A DNA stretch of 64,000 nucleotides from Psychrosphaera algicola (GTDB lineage Bacteria; Pseudomonadota; Gammaproteobacteria; Enterobacterales; Alteromonadaceae). Position 1 is the first letter of the stretch, and each line of letters opens with the position of its first letter. Below are positions 1-10,259 of the stretch, in pieces. The notes beneath the pieces were generated by a model. The model saw nothing but the letters and a program-made list of their open reading frames with translations. It searched no databases and was not told the DNA's origin. The position numbers and the translations under genes are program-made. The stretch is taken from contig NZ_JAQOMS010000002.1 in the NCBI RefSeq assembly GCF_028401425.1, forward strand, positions 806,001 to 870,000, written 5' to 3'.

Positions 1-67
1 TCAAGAAATCATTCAAACTTTTTAAACTAATACATAACTAATTAAAAACAATATAAAAACAATTTGA

Positions 68-1185
68 TTAGATTTTCTCTAAACTAATGCAACCCACACT
101 GTATCCGGCCCCAAAACTGCACAAAATCCCTTTATCTCCTGAGGTAAAATCATCTTTGTATTTATGAAACGCAACAATAGAGCCCGCTGACGCTGTATTC
201 GCAAATTCATCTAAAATTAACGGCGCATCTAAAAACTCAGGTTCACGGCCTAATAACTTTTTAGCCGCAAACAAATTCATATTTATATTAGCTTGATGTA
301 GCCACATACGCTTTACATCTGTAACTGGCCAATTGTTTTTTCTTAAATGCTCAGTAATCACTGTGGTCACCATTGGCAATAATTCCTTGAATACCTTTCG
401 GCCTTCTTGAAAAAAGAAACTATTGTCGGCAGGCAAAGATTCGTAACAATGGTCCACATAACTATGGTTACAGCGGATGTTATTTGAGAACTTAGTAACT
501 TGACTGGTGTTAATGATCTTAAATTGATTGTCTGACGTTGCAGTCTCTGTCGATTCGATGATTAATGCAGTTGCAACATCACCAAATATAAAATGGCTAT
601 CACGGTTAGAATAGTCTAATTGTGGCGTAGTGAACTCCGGGTTTACGATCAGAACCGTTTTTGCTGAACCACTTTTAATCGCATTTACCGCATTAATAAG
701 CGCAAACGTTGCCGTAGAACAAGCAACGTTCATATCAAAACCAAATCCTTGAGCCCCAAGAATACTTTGCACTTCGACTGCCATAGATGGGTACGAGCGC
801 TGCATATTTGACGAACCTAAAATGACTAAGTCGATATCTTCGGCATTTTTGTTTGCGTCTTTTAATGCTTCTTTGGCAGCTTCAACTGCCATCAAAACCA
901 TTTCAGGCGGTGTATCGACATCATTCTTCACAAGCTTTGGGTGCATAACATTAATGTCAGTAACACCGTCTTTACACATCATATAACGTGATTTAATGCC
1001 TGAAGCTTTTTCTATAAATTCTACACTGGATGTTTTTTGGCTTCAACAGTTCCACCTGCAATTTCAACGGCGTTTTCGCTATTAAACTTCTCTGAAAATG
1101 CATTTAATACATCTACTAACTCTTGATTAGACACTTTATAAGGAGGCACAAATAGGCCAGAACCTGAAATTACAACACTCGTCAT
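68..1185 (-). CDS. Beta-ketoacyl-ACP synthase III-like protein (one frame break)
   Basis: Thiolase-fold condensing enzyme of the FabH type, expected to join an acyl primer to malonyl-ACP. The joined product is about 372 residues. The Cys-His-Asn triad is visible: Cys about 156 in NVACSTAT, His about 297 in WLHQAN and Asn about 330 in EFANTAS. The start at 1185 gives MTSVVISGSGLFVPP, an N-terminus typical of this branch. The frame breaks in a run of six T at 1033-1038; restoring one base joins EAKK to SSVEFIEK. It stands alone downstream of kdsA, with no acyl carrier protein or other fatty-acid gene beside it. It is probably a second, accessory KAS III rather than the housekeeping FabH; that subfamily assignment is from memory. 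Confidence 0.8.
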
Positions 1186-1531
1186 ATACAACTCGAATTC
1201 TTAATTATATCTTATGGTTATTATTCGCCTTACGAACCCAAAGTGCAACCTTTTCGAAAAATAAAGACAATTAAACTCAAAATAACTTTAGATACCGGAA
1301 GTTAATTAGTCATCTGACGTGTTGAAGCGAAATGTTAAACACCCTAAAACTTATATTTATTGTGGCGAGCATTTGCACTCATTAGATTATTACAGTGATT
1401 TTAATTACATAGTAATTAAAGGGATAAACAAGGATTGAATTTATCGTGGTTAGGTATTTATTTTTAAATAAAAGCATATTTAAAAAGCGTCAGTAAACTT
1501 AAATTTGAGGAGCTTACTGACGCTATTGATA
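1186..1531. other. Intergenic stretch between ketoacyl synthase gene and kdsA
   Basis: AT-rich 346 bases without a credible gene on either strand. The kdsA-proximal end holds the kdsA terminator listed separately. The rest must contain the promoter of the minus-strand ketoacyl synthase gene, but I cannot pick out convincing -35 and -10 boxes. Confidence 0.5.
1481..1524 (-). terminator. Rho-independent terminator of kdsA
   Basis: Inverted repeat with 11-base arms (1486-1496 AGCGTCAGTAA and 1514-1524 TTACTGACGCT). Read on the minus strand it is followed by a short T run. It lies directly after the kdsA stop codon. Confidence 0.75.
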
Positions 1532-2392
1532 TTAGTTAGCTGCTGTATCCAATGGGGCAAATGACTTTACAAGATCGTCTATTTGCTTCATTTGAGACAA
1601 GTACCCTTCCAGTTTATTTAGCGGTAATGCACAAGGTCCGTCGCATTTTGCTTCATTAGGATTTGGATGCGCTTCAATAAACAACCCAGCAATTCCTAAC
1701 GCCATACCAGAACGAGCTAGCTCTGCTGCTTGTGCTCGTCTACCATCCGCTGAATCGGCACGTCCACCTGGGCGTTGAAGCGCGTGTGTCGCATCAAAAA
1801 TAACAGGCGCTAAACGTTTCATGTCGTCCATACCCAACATGTCTACAACAAGGTTGTTGTAACCAAATTGACTACCACGTTCACATAAAATAACTTGGTC
1901 GTTACCAGCTTCATTAAATTTGTTGATGATATGACGCATTTCGTGTGGTGCTAAAAATTGCGGCTTTTTAACATTAATGACCGCATTGGTTTTAGCCATC
2001 GCCACAACTAAGTCGGTTTGACGGGCTAAAAATGCTGGTAATTGAATTATATCCACAACTTCAGCAACAGGCGCAGCTTGATGTGGTTCATGAACATCGG
2101 TGATAATTGGTAAATCAAATTGTGCTTTTACTTCTTCGAAGATCTTCAGCCCTTCTTCAAGACCCGGACCACGATAGGACGAAACAGACGAACGGTTCGC
2201 TTTATCAAATGACGCTTTAAAAACATATGGGATCCCAAGTTTAGTGGTAACTTCTTTATAATGTTCAGCAATTTTCATCGCTAAGTCTCTAGATTCCAAT
2301 ACATTCATGCCACCGAACAATACAAACGGTTTGTCGTTTGCGACTTCAATGCCGTTTTTTAAATTGATAGATTGCGTATTTATTTCAGTCAT
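1532..2392 (-). CDS. kdsA: 3-deoxy-8-phosphooctulonate synthase KdsA
   Basis: Condenses phosphoenolpyruvate with arabinose 5-phosphate to KDO-8-phosphate, the first committed step to the KDO of lipopolysaccharide. The product is intact at 286 residues, the usual family length. Recognisable blocks are FVLFGGMNVLESRD near the N-terminus, KASFDKANRSS, TDVHEP, the CERGSQFGYNNLVVDM region and the C-terminal IEAHPNPNEAKCDGPCALP. An upstream TTG at 2404 is also open, but GGAAAC sits at ribosome-binding distance before the ATG at 2392, which I prefer. In related genomes kdsA closes the hemA-prfA-prmC-sirB2-sirB1 block; here a DUF819 gene has come between it and sirB1. It ends in its own hairpin terminator. 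Confidence 0.95.
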   Translation of the reverse strand: MTEINTQSINLKNGIEVANDKPFVLFGGMNVLESRDLAMKIAEHYKEVTTKLGIPYVFKASFDKANRSSVSSYRGPGLEEGLKIFEEVKAQFDLPIITDVHEPHQAAPVAEVVDIIQLPAFLARQTDLVVAMAKTNAVINVKKPQFLAPHEMRHIINKFNEAGNDQVILCERGSQFGYNNLVVDMLGMDDMKRLAPVIFDATHALQRPGGRADSADGRRAQAAELARSGMALGIAGLFIEAHPNPNEAKCDGPCALPLNKLEGYLSQMKQIDDLVKSFAPLDTAAN

Positions 2393-2421
2393 TACTGTTT
2401 CCAATTAGTTTAATACAATGT

Positions 2422-3675
2422 CTAGATGGCAACTGATTGTAAAATCATGCCACAAAACCAAGCTGCAAATGTGCCAATTGCATACCCCAAAACAGCCAAT
2501 AAAACACCTACTGGTGCCAAAGACGGATGGAACGCAGACGCAACTACTGGGGCAGACGCAGCGCCACCAACATTTGCTTGGCTACCAACCGCCATATAAA
2601 ACAATGGCGCTTTGATCAGCTTTGCTACACTCAACATTAACGTTGCGTGGATCAACATCCAAACGATGCCAATGACAAAGTATACTGGAGTATCGGCAAT
2701 TGCCGTTATATCCATATGTAAGCCGATAGAGGCGATTAAAATATACAAAAATGCACTGGCGATTTTTGATGCCCCAACAGTTTCTATTTTTTTCAGTTTA
2801 GTAAAGGACAACGAAACGCCAATTGCGCTGGCCGAAACAATCATCCAAAAGAATTTGCTGTGAAAACTGAGTTTTTACCTTCCGGAAAGTTTTCAATCAT
2901 CCAAGGCGTTATCAAGTCTGCAAATAAATGAGCAAAACCTGTGACACCAAAGCCAATCGCACAGATCATCATTATATCCGGCAACATAGGCATCCGGGCA
3001 TTCTTTTTCTCAAAGTCTTCTACTTTTTTCCGTAATGCATTAATTGCAGTGGTATCAGCACCGGTTTTTCGTCAAACCGTTTGGCGTTACCTGCGAGAAT
3101 TAATAAAACGGCCATCCACATGTTAGCGACAAAAATATCCACCGTAACCATCGCAGAGAAAATTTCACCACCGACATCATATGATGAGAGTTCAAATACT
3201 TCTTTCATCGCACTTTGGTTAGCACCGCCGCCAATCCAACTTCCGGCAATTGTTGTCATACCTCGCCAAATCCCCTCAGGGTTTACGCCAAGTAAATCTG
3301 GAACAAGTGCGGAGACAACTAGCAGCGCGATTGGCCCCCAACCACGATGCCGAGAGTGCCGGTAAGAAACATGATCAGTGCTTTTGGTCCTAATTTTATT
3401 ATCCCTTTTAAATCTACACTTATCGTTAATAACACTAAGCAGGCAGGTAACAAAAATCTTGACGCTACATAATAAACACTCGAATTTGCACCATCGACTA
3501 TGCCAGCTGTGTTTAAAATAGAGGGAAGGAAATAACACAAAAATAATGCGGGAACGTATTTGTAAAACTTTTTCCACGAGGCGTTTTCACTTTGATTTGT
3601 ATAAAATACAAACCCCAGAATAATTGCTAACAAACCTAAGACCGTGGCGTCATTTGTGATCAATGGCGTCGCCAT
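2422..3675 (-). CDS. DUF819 family integral membrane protein (three frame breaks)
   Basis: Polytopic membrane protein of the DUF819 (YjcL-like) family, about 417 residues when joined. Its substrate is unknown; the family resembles secondary carriers. Fragments in order are MATPLITNDATVLGLLAII, then PIALLVVSALVPDLLGVNPE with a conserved WIGGGANQSAMKEVF segment, then MIVSASAIGVSLSFTKLKK, and a Gly/Ala-rich stretch with SQANVGGAASAPVVAS near the end. Breaks lie at the C5 run 3335-3339, the T5 run 3065-3069 and about 2850-2870. All look like single missing or extra bases, since the protein homology continues across each. It sits between sirB1 and kdsA, interrupting a usually contiguous block. It could be a true pseudogene, but the surrounding error pattern argues for sequencing artefacts. 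Confidence 0.75.
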
Positions 3676-3962
3676 ATAAACCTCATTATTATTTTTATTT
3701 TGTAGGGAAACGACAACCTTTTAATTGCTCTAAGTGGCATTATTTTGAGTTGTCGAACAGAGGAGAATTTATACCACTTTTTTACATATTTTCCAAAACG
3801 TTATATGTAATACCATTTCACTATTTTCAAACAGGAATGCTTAATCAACGAGTGACTCTAAAAACATTTTATTTCAAGGATTAAGTGGTGTAAGCAATTA
3901 AAAACAACAAAAACAGAAAATAGCACCAAAACCAAGATGCTTTATCGTCTATTGACGCAACT

Positions 3963-4765
3963 TTAGTGGATGGTTTCTAGTTGACCGTGGAGATCATCCA
4001 TCTGCATTTTCAAGAACATAGTCATGGGATCGTTTGGACACGCCTTAATGAAGTAATCAAAGTCGTCTTTGGCCCATTTGTCGCATTCGAGTTGCTGTAA
4101 TACAAGGCCTCGGTCGCGACGTTCATAAGATCTTCAGGAAGTAATTCCATTAAGGTTTCGACGCAGTTTAATGCCTCTTCTAAAAACCCTTCTTCAAGCA
4201 TAAAGATTTTTTGTTCGGTTAATAAAATTTTGACAATTTCATCAGTCGGGATAGGTTTTGCAAACGTCGCAATTTCGTTTGTCATGCTGTCGCGCACATC
4301 ATCAGAGGAGATGAGATACTCACAACCGCCAGATAAAGCGTCTACTACAATTAACTCAGAATTAGACAATTTGATAACCAGTCCAATTTGTTCTTCTACT
4401 TCGGCAATTGACGCATCAAAACCAAGCTGTTTCAATAGATACGCTAAAACGACACTCATGCTCAGGTAATTGCCTGTGCGGTGCATTATGCAATACGATA
4501 TATTGGCCAATGAACTTTCAGGTATGGTTTGCATGCCGGGTCCTGAAAACGCTAACTCGTCAAAAATCACGTCCAACAATGCATAAAACCTGTCGGTTGG
4601 ATTGAGTTCAGAATGATCAATATTTTTCAGATAGGCAACATGCGCTGCTAACTGCTCTTCAATTTCTTTGATTGAAAAAACATATTGCCAATTTTGTTCT
4701 AATAACAGGACTTCTTGTAACAATTCATCAGACGATTCCGCCTGATACAACCAATTTGCTGACAT
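3963..4765 (-). CDS. sirB1: SirB1 family protein (one frame break)
   Basis: Transglutaminase-like, TPR-containing SirB1 family protein of unknown biochemical role. Its gene is conserved beside prmC and kdsA in many gammaproteobacteria. The N-terminal MSANWLYQAESSDELLQEVL leads into the transglutaminase-like core (LAFSGPGMQTIPESSLANISYCIMHRTGNY, shown here only as a landmark in parts: LAFSGPGMQTIP, then CIMHRTGNYLS). The frame shifts at about 4130-4136. Beyond it the reading continues as RDRGLVLQQLECDKWAKDD and ends ...MDDLHGQLETIH, restoring the usual C-terminal repeat region and a total of about 267 residues. Without the correction the protein ends in an unrelated tail at 4022. It is separated from sirB2 by 149 bases. 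Confidence 0.8.
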
Positions 4766-4806
4766 AACTTCTCTATAATGACGGTACTACTAAGGGTATA
4801 TGTAGT

Positions 4807-4880
4807 CGGCACAGAGGGAATTCAACCCAATGTAGATATCACATTAACGATTCTTTCATTCGCTAATCGAATCTGTGCCG
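4807..4880. repeat. Inverted repeat in the sirB2-sirB1 gap
   Basis: Perfect 8-base arms CGGCACAG (4807-4814) and CTGTGCCG (4873-4880), 58 bases apart, within the 149-base gap between sirB2 and sirB1. It could fold in the transcript or act as a widely spaced operator. There is no T run, so it is not a standard terminator. Confidence 0.35.
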
Positions 4881-4914
4881 CTTATAAGACGAGTAAAAAA
4901 TAAATGTAATGAGG

Positions 4915-5277
4915 CTAGAATACGCTTTTGGTTGCCGCTATTTTGCCGGCAAATAATAAACACACGGTCGCCGCGGCCAAAAAGCTATAACTCTTTGCTG
5001 GTTTTGCCGACTTAATCGCTACAATGGCAAACCCTATATAACCGATAACAAACAAAACCTTAGCCGTTAACCAGTCTGTTTGGATTGGATATTGTTCAAT
5101 GACAAAGCACATAGCCACTGCTGATATTAGCAAAAATGTATCTATAATGTGTGGGGCGATTGCCAAGAATCGAGTTTTTGGTCGATTCTGAATTTTAAAT
5201 CGATAAAAACGATAATAAAAAATACTACGCTTAGCAGCACAAAAGCTAAGGTGACTATGTTTAACAGCAAAATACAT
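4915..5277 (-). CDS. sirB2: SirB2 family membrane protein (two compensating frame breaks)
   Basis: Small integral membrane protein of the SirB2 family, 120 residues, function unknown. The N-terminus MYFAVKHSHL and the C-terminal part (PHIIDTFLLISAVAMCF onward, with three hydrophobic segments) fit the family. Between them, about 5155-5247, the open frame reads a basic, implausible stretch (CAAKRSIFYYRFYRF). The neighbouring frame of the same bases reads LAFVLLSVVFFIIVFIDLKF, a normal first transmembrane helix. Two opposite single-base errors would explain this: one near 5247 and one in the CCCC region near 5155. The open frame is therefore preserved by accident and the printed protein is wrong over about 30 residues. 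Confidence 0.75.
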   Translation of the reverse strand: MYFAVKHSHLSFCAAKRSIFYYRFYRFKIQNRPKTRFLAIAPHIIDTFLLISAVAMCFVIEQYPIQTDWLTAKVLFVIGYIGFAIVAIKSAKPAKSYSFLAAATVCLLFAGKIAATKSVF

Positions 5278-5327
5278 TTTTTCCCTATTTAATACTTATG
5301 TAATTGTAATTACCTAGTGACAGTAAA

Positions 5328-6878
5328 TTAGTCTGGATAGAGGTTCATTAACTGCTCTAACTCAGCCGCAGAGTCCATCAATATGCTGACAAGTTTTGGA
5401 TCAAACTTTTTACCACTTTGCTCCATTATAAACTTATGCGTTTCTTCTGGTTCCCACTGTTCTTTGTAACAACGTTTGTGGCGTAATGCATCATATACAT
5501 CAGCTAATGCAACAATTCTTGCAAACACATGGATATCCTCACCGGATTTACCGTCTGGATAACCTGTTCCATCCCAATTTTCGTGATGCTCTTTTGCAAT
5601 AATGGCGCCCGCTTTGATAATGTTGCGATTAGACCCTTCAAGTATTTTGTAGCCGACTTGAGCATGCGTTTGCATCATTTGCCATTCATCCGGATCTAAC
5701 TTCCCTGCTTTGTGCAGTATGTGTTCTGGTATCCCTACTTTGCCAATATCGTGAAGCGGTGCTGCATTTTTTACAAGTTCAGCGTCACTGACACTTAAGC
5801 CAGACTTAGAAGCTAACATATGACTAATATTTGCGACTCTACGCACATGATTTCCAGTTTCCGTCGAACATTGTTCAACCGCTTCACCTAAACGATAAAC
5901 GAGTTCACGTTGAGTATCTTCTAATTCGATTTGCAATTGAACATTTTCGTAGGCAATTTGAACATTTTGCGCAAACATTTCGATTAATACTTTTTCATCA
6001 ACGCCAACGTTCGTTGGTAAACCCGAAATGTAGAGTATTGAATTGCTTGAAAAACGACTCGAACAATAGGCAACTAAATAGTCACCATGATAAACAATCG
6101 ATTTATTTGTAATGGCTTCTTCAAATGCGAGGCGAAGTTCATCTTCTAAAACATCATTGACGCTTTTGCCTACAGTGTTTTCAAAATCGCCTTGAGCCGC
6201 GATAACGCGCAAGTTTTGTTGGTGTTCTGACTCTGTACAATTAACCATTAATGAATTCGTTACATACATGGCTTTTTCTTCACCACAACCTAAAACCGAA
6301 GTTAATTGTTGTAACACGCCGTCAATAAACTGATCCATCGAATGGATAGAGAAAATGTTAGCTGACGCTTCAATAATTTTTTTCAATCCCTGTCTACTAT
6401 GTTCAAGCGCAATAATATCTCTATAAGCGCGTAAGCTAGACATAACGACAGTAAACAGTTTTTGTGCGGTTAATTCTGTTTTTGATTTGTAGTCATTTAT
6501 ATCGAAGTTGACAATGACTTGGCGTTCGGGAGCTTGACCGGGTTGGCCAGTCCTAAGAATAATTCTAATTTTTTGGTTTTTGGCTTCTTCACGAATAAAT
6601 TTAGCGACTTGCAACCCTGCATCGTCGGTTTCCATTACCACATCTAATAGAATAATCGCGGCGTCAGGATGTTTGATGATGAGTTCTTTACCCTCTTCAC
6701 CGCTGTATGCGCTGATAAATTCAAGGGTTCGGTCTTGAAAGGTAAAGTCGCTTAACGCCAATTTGGTTACGGCATGAACTTCAGGCTCATCATCGACAAT
6801 TAAAACCTTCCAACTTCCTACTGTCGCGACTACTTCGTCGTCAAACTGATCATCCGCAAATAAAAAATCATCGTTCAT
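5328..6878 (-). CDS. Response regulator with REC, DUF3369 and HD-GYP domains
   Basis: Predicted cytoplasmic cyclic-di-GMP phosphodiesterase under phosphorelay control, 516 residues and intact. The receiver domain occupies about residues 20-150 (VLIVDDEPEVHA; phospho-acceptor Asp about 79 in IILLDVVME). DUF3369, a GAF-like region, lies in the middle. The HD-GYP domain covers about 325-510, with HDIGK at about 376 and HHENWDGTGYPDG at about 431-443, so the metal ligands and GYP signature are complete. An upstream TTG at 6908 is open, but the ATG at 6878 is preceded by GAAGGCAGC and gives the expected start. There is no sensor kinase nearby, so this is an orphan regulator placed between prmC and sirB2. 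Confidence 0.9.
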   Translation of the reverse strand: MNDDFLFADDQFDDEVVATVGSWKVLIVDDEPEVHAVTKLALSDFTFQDRTLEFISAYSGEEGKELIIKHPDAAIILLDVVMETDDAGLQVAKFIREEAKNQKIRIILRTGQPGQAPERQVIVNFDINDYKSKTELTAQKLFTVVMSSLRAYRDIIALEHSRQGLKKIIEASANIFSIHSMDQFIDGVLQQLTSVLGCGEEKAMYVTNSLMVNCTESEHQQNLRVIAAQGDFENTVGKSVNDVLEDELRLAFEEAITNKSIVYHGDYLVAYCSSRFSSNSILYISGLPTNVGVDEKVLIEMFAQNVQIAYENVQLQIELEDTQRELVYRLGEAVEQCSTETGNHVRRVANISHMLASKSGLSVSDAELVKNAAPLHDIGKVGIPEHILHKAGKLDPDEWQMMQTHAQVGYKILEGSNRNIIKAGAIIAKEHHENWDGTGYPDGKSGEDIHVFARIVALADVYDALRHKRCYKEQWEPEETHKFIMEQSGKKFDPKLVSILMDSAAELEQLMNLYPD

Positions 6879-6944
6879 ATTGCTGCCTTCTAGTTCTATG
6901 TTCTTCAACTTCGCTATGCGAACAATATGAGCCTAACCCAATTA

Positions 6945-7804
6945 TCAGAAATAGCCAATTGAAACTCGGTCATTACCACTTAAATCTTTAAATGTATCAA
7001 CATATTGAAAATTAAAGTCGCGTAATATGTGGCGTACTTCCACACCTTGCTCAAAGCCATGCTCTAGAATTAGTTTGCCGTTTCTTTTTAAATGACGTCG
7101 AGCGTTTTCGACAATATAACGAATGTCAGCCAATCCATGCCCTTTTGCAACCAAAGCCGTTTTAGGTTCAAACCTAACATCGCCCAGATTAAGATGTGGG
7201 TCATTTTCGTCGATATAGGGTGGGTTAGAAACGATAAAGTCGAATTTTTGATCAGCCAATGCGGTAAACCAACTGCTTTCAACAAATTGACAATTAGGGA
7301 TCTGATTCAGTTTGGTATTATGTCGCGCTAGCAATACGGCCTCGGGTATAATGTCGACACCAGTCCATTGCCATTTAGGTAAACTACTCGCTAATGATAA
7401 TGCGATAGCGCCAGTACCAGTTCCTAAGTCGAGACCTTCTCCCTGCTCTGGTCCCTTAGATTCGATGATTTCCAGAACTTTTTCGACCAAAATTTCAGTA
7501 TCCGGTCTTGGAATTAACGTCGAGTCGTTTACCGCCAACTCTAAATCCCAAAATGCGCGTTTACCGACAATATGCGCGATAGGACGCCCTGTTTTTCGTT
7601 CTTCGACAAGTGAAAAAATTGGTCGCACTGCGGTGTTTCTAACAACTTTTCGGGCCAAGTGAACAAGTATATTCGTTGGCAATCTAACACATGACACATC
7701 AGCAGTTCTGCGTCTAACTTGGCAGAGTCGGACAATGCAGAAAATTCGTTTGCTGCATTGTCTAACAGCTGTTTAATACTGTTTGGTAAATAGGAGTTAT
7801 TCAT
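6945..7804 (-). CDS. prmC: Release factor glutamine methyltransferase PrmC (one frame break)
   Basis: SAM-dependent N5-methylation of the Gln in the GGQ motif of release factors RF1 and RF2. The joined product is about 286 residues. The N-terminal helical domain (MNNSYLPNSIKQLLDN...) is in one frame. From about 7620 the next frame carries the rest, including IPRPDTEILVE, the SAM-binding DLGTGTGAIALSLA and the catalytic VSNPPYID. The break falls in an A-run on the minus strand around 7614-7620. It lies 12 bases downstream of prfA, whose product is its substrate; this is the usual pairing. Confidence 0.9.
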
Positions 7805-7816
7805 CAGCCATAGACG

Positions 7817-8883
7817 CTAGTAAGTCCGCCTATAGTATTCGTTCATTAACGGCTGAAGTACACAGTCTAAATCACCTTCCATAATTTCATTTAATTTATA
7901 TAAGGTTAAATTGATACGATGTTCTGACATACGCCCCTGTGGGAAATTATAGGTACGAACACGTTCAGAACGGTCTCCACTGGCGACCAAATTACGGCGC
8001 ATGCTGGTTTCCTCAGCGTTACGTTTTTCATCTTCCGCAGCTTGCATCCTAGCACTCAAAACAGACATCGCTTTGGCTTTGTTTTTGTGCTGTGAACGTT
8101 CATCCTGACACTCAACGACAATCCCCGTTGGGATATGGGTAATACGTACCGCCGAGTCTGTTTTATTTACGTGCTGACCACCGGCACCAGAAGCACGGTA
8201 AGTATCAATTTTTAAGTCCGCTGTATTTATTTCGATGGCTTCTGCCTCTGGAACTTCAGGCATAACAACTACAGTACATGCAGAGGTATGCACCCGACCT
8301 TGAGATTCTGTTTCTGGCACACGTTGTACTCGGTGACCGCCAGACTCAAATTTCATCGTTCCGTAAACATTGTCACCTGTGATGTGGGCAACAACTTCTT
8401 TAAATCCGCCATGTTCGCCTTCGTTGGTACTCATAAGTACCACACGCCATTTTTAGATTCAGCGTAACGGCTGTACATTCTAAATAAATCACCGGCAAAA
8501 ATAGCCGCTTCATCACCACCTGCACCTGCTCTAATTTCTAAAAAGCAGTTGTTCGAGTCGTTTGGATCACGAGGCAACATTAAAATTTGTAATTCATCTT
8601 CGTATTTTTCAATGCTGACTTTTGCTGACTTTAATTCTTCCTGCGCCATTTCACGCATTTCCGCATCGTCTTCTTCTAACATTGCTTTCGCTTCGTCTAA
8701 ATCTTCACGAGCAGCTTGGTACAATTTAAATGTTTTTGTGATGTCTTCAAGATCAGAATATTCTTTCGATAACGCTCGAAATTTTTCTTGATTACCAATG
8801 ACTTCTGGGTCACTCAACAAGGCTTCTACTTCTTCGTAGCGCTCAGAGAGGCCTTCTAATTTACTCACTATCGAATCTTTCAT
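7817..8883 (-). CDS. prfA: Peptide chain release factor 1 (one frame break)
   Basis: Recognises UAA and UAG in the ribosomal A site and triggers peptide release. About 355 residues when joined. Visible are the N-terminal coiled coil (MKDSIVSKLEGLSERYEEVE), the tripeptide stop-codon reader PET in RVPETESQGR (PxT class, as expected for RF1) and the catalytic GGQ in SGAGGQHVNKTDSAVR. The break is at about 8445-8452, where SRYAESK runs into an alternate frame resuming with LMSTNEGEHGG. The first codon overlaps the end of hemA by 4 bases, indicating translational coupling in hemA-prfA-prmC. The gene is essential, so the break is almost surely a sequencing error. Confidence 0.92.
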
Positions 8884-10129
8884 TGGATCCCCAATACGGT
8901 TTTAATAATAGCCAATTCTTCATTGTTTTGTTTCTCTGCCGCATCTTTTAATGCTGACGTCGGCGCATGAATGAGTCTATTGGTTAATTTGTTAGCTAAC
9001 TCTTTAAGTACCTGCTCAGCATCATTGCCAGATTGCAGTTGATTAAGGGCTCGCTCTAATAATTCGTCTTTGACAGAAATACTTTGATCTCTGTAATCTT
9101 TGATTAGATCAACTGAGTCTAAACTGCTCAACCAATCGTCAAAGATAAATGCTTTGTCATTAATGATAATTTCAGCGTCTTCAGCGGCTGCACTTCTCGC
9201 CTGCATGTTGTTCGCTACAATATCTTGCAAATCGTCTACGGTATACAAATAAGCATCGTCTAAATCAGCAACTTGTGACTCAATATCTCTCGGTACCGCT
9301 AAATCAACGAGAAACATTGGTCTGTGTTTTCGTTTTTTCAGTACATTTTCTATCATGCCTTTACCGATAATAGGCAACGTACTAGCAGTCGAACTGATAA
9401 CAACGTCCGCTTCCATTATTTTTTCAGAAATCTGACTTAAGGTACACGTTTTGGCAGAGAATTGCTCAGCTACGGCTTCTGCACGGCTTAACGTCCGGTT
9501 CGCTACCGTGATGTCTTTTGCGCCTTGCTCATAAATATGTTTTGCTACAAGTTCGATAGTTTCACCGGCACCGACTAACAAAACGCGTTTGTCTGTAAAT
9601 TGGCCAAAGACTTGTTTTGCTAATGTGACCGCAGCAAAAGCTACTGATACGGCGTTCACTGAAATATCGGTTTCCGTTCGAACTTTTTGGCAACGGAAAA
9701 CGACTGTTGAAACATCCGCTCAAAATACGTTTTAATCGTACCTACAGATTTGGCTTGTTGGTAAGCTTGTTTCACTTGCCCCAATATTTGGGGTTCTCCA
9801 ATCACCATTGAATCTAACCCACTAGCGACGCGCATTAAATGGCGAGTAGCGTCTACATCACGATGGATATATAAATGCTGTTGAAGATCAGCAGGGTTGA
9901 GCTGATGAAAATCAGCTAACCATTTGATTACTTTTTCAGGTTCAGCCACGTCGCCAAAGCAATAAATTTCGGTTCGGTTACATGTCGATAAAATGACAGC
10001 CTCGTCACACCCCGCTTCTTTTTGCACAGTTTTTAGCGCGTCCGGTAAGTTATCCGGCGTAAACGCTAAGCGCTCGCGTAACTCAACCGAAGCCGATTTG
10101 TGATTTAAACCTAGTGCAATAACCGTCAT
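8880..10129 (-). CDS. hemA: Glutamyl-tRNA reductase HemA (one frame break)
   Basis: NADPH-dependent reduction of glutamyl-tRNA to glutamate-1-semialdehyde, the entry step of C5 tetrapyrrole synthesis. About 416 residues joined. The N-terminal catalytic domain has the active-site Cys in STCNRTEIYC and the substrate-recognition stretch SGLDSMVIGEPQILGQVK. The NADPH domain has VLLVGAGETIELVAKH, and a C-terminal dimerisation helix follows. The break lies in the T5 run at about 9683-9688; repair changes VAKKFERKPIFQ to VAKKVRTETDIS and continues into NAVSVAFAAV. First gene of the minus-strand hemA-prfA-prmC operon and divergent from lolB, the standard gammaproteobacterial arrangement. Confidence 0.93.
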
Positions 10130-10259
10130 ATATTGGCTTTTAAGCGCCCTGAAAATTGAAAAGCGTGCAATTCTACGAAAAACCCAAGGTTTTTAAAAGA
10201 CTGAAATAGCATGTTAGAATCGATTTTGTCGATTAAGTCACTTTTAAGCTGGAAGTTGT

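Noticed and set aside
2418..3365. Plus-strand open frames opposite kdsA and the DUF819 gene
   Set aside because: Shadow frames of well-supported minus-strand genes, with no ribosome sites or recognisable domains.
8430..8460. Programmed frameshifting in prfA
   Set aside because: Programmed frameshifting is known for prfB, not prfA; there is no slippery CUU-UGA arrangement here, and the same kind of break is found in dozens of unrelated genes.
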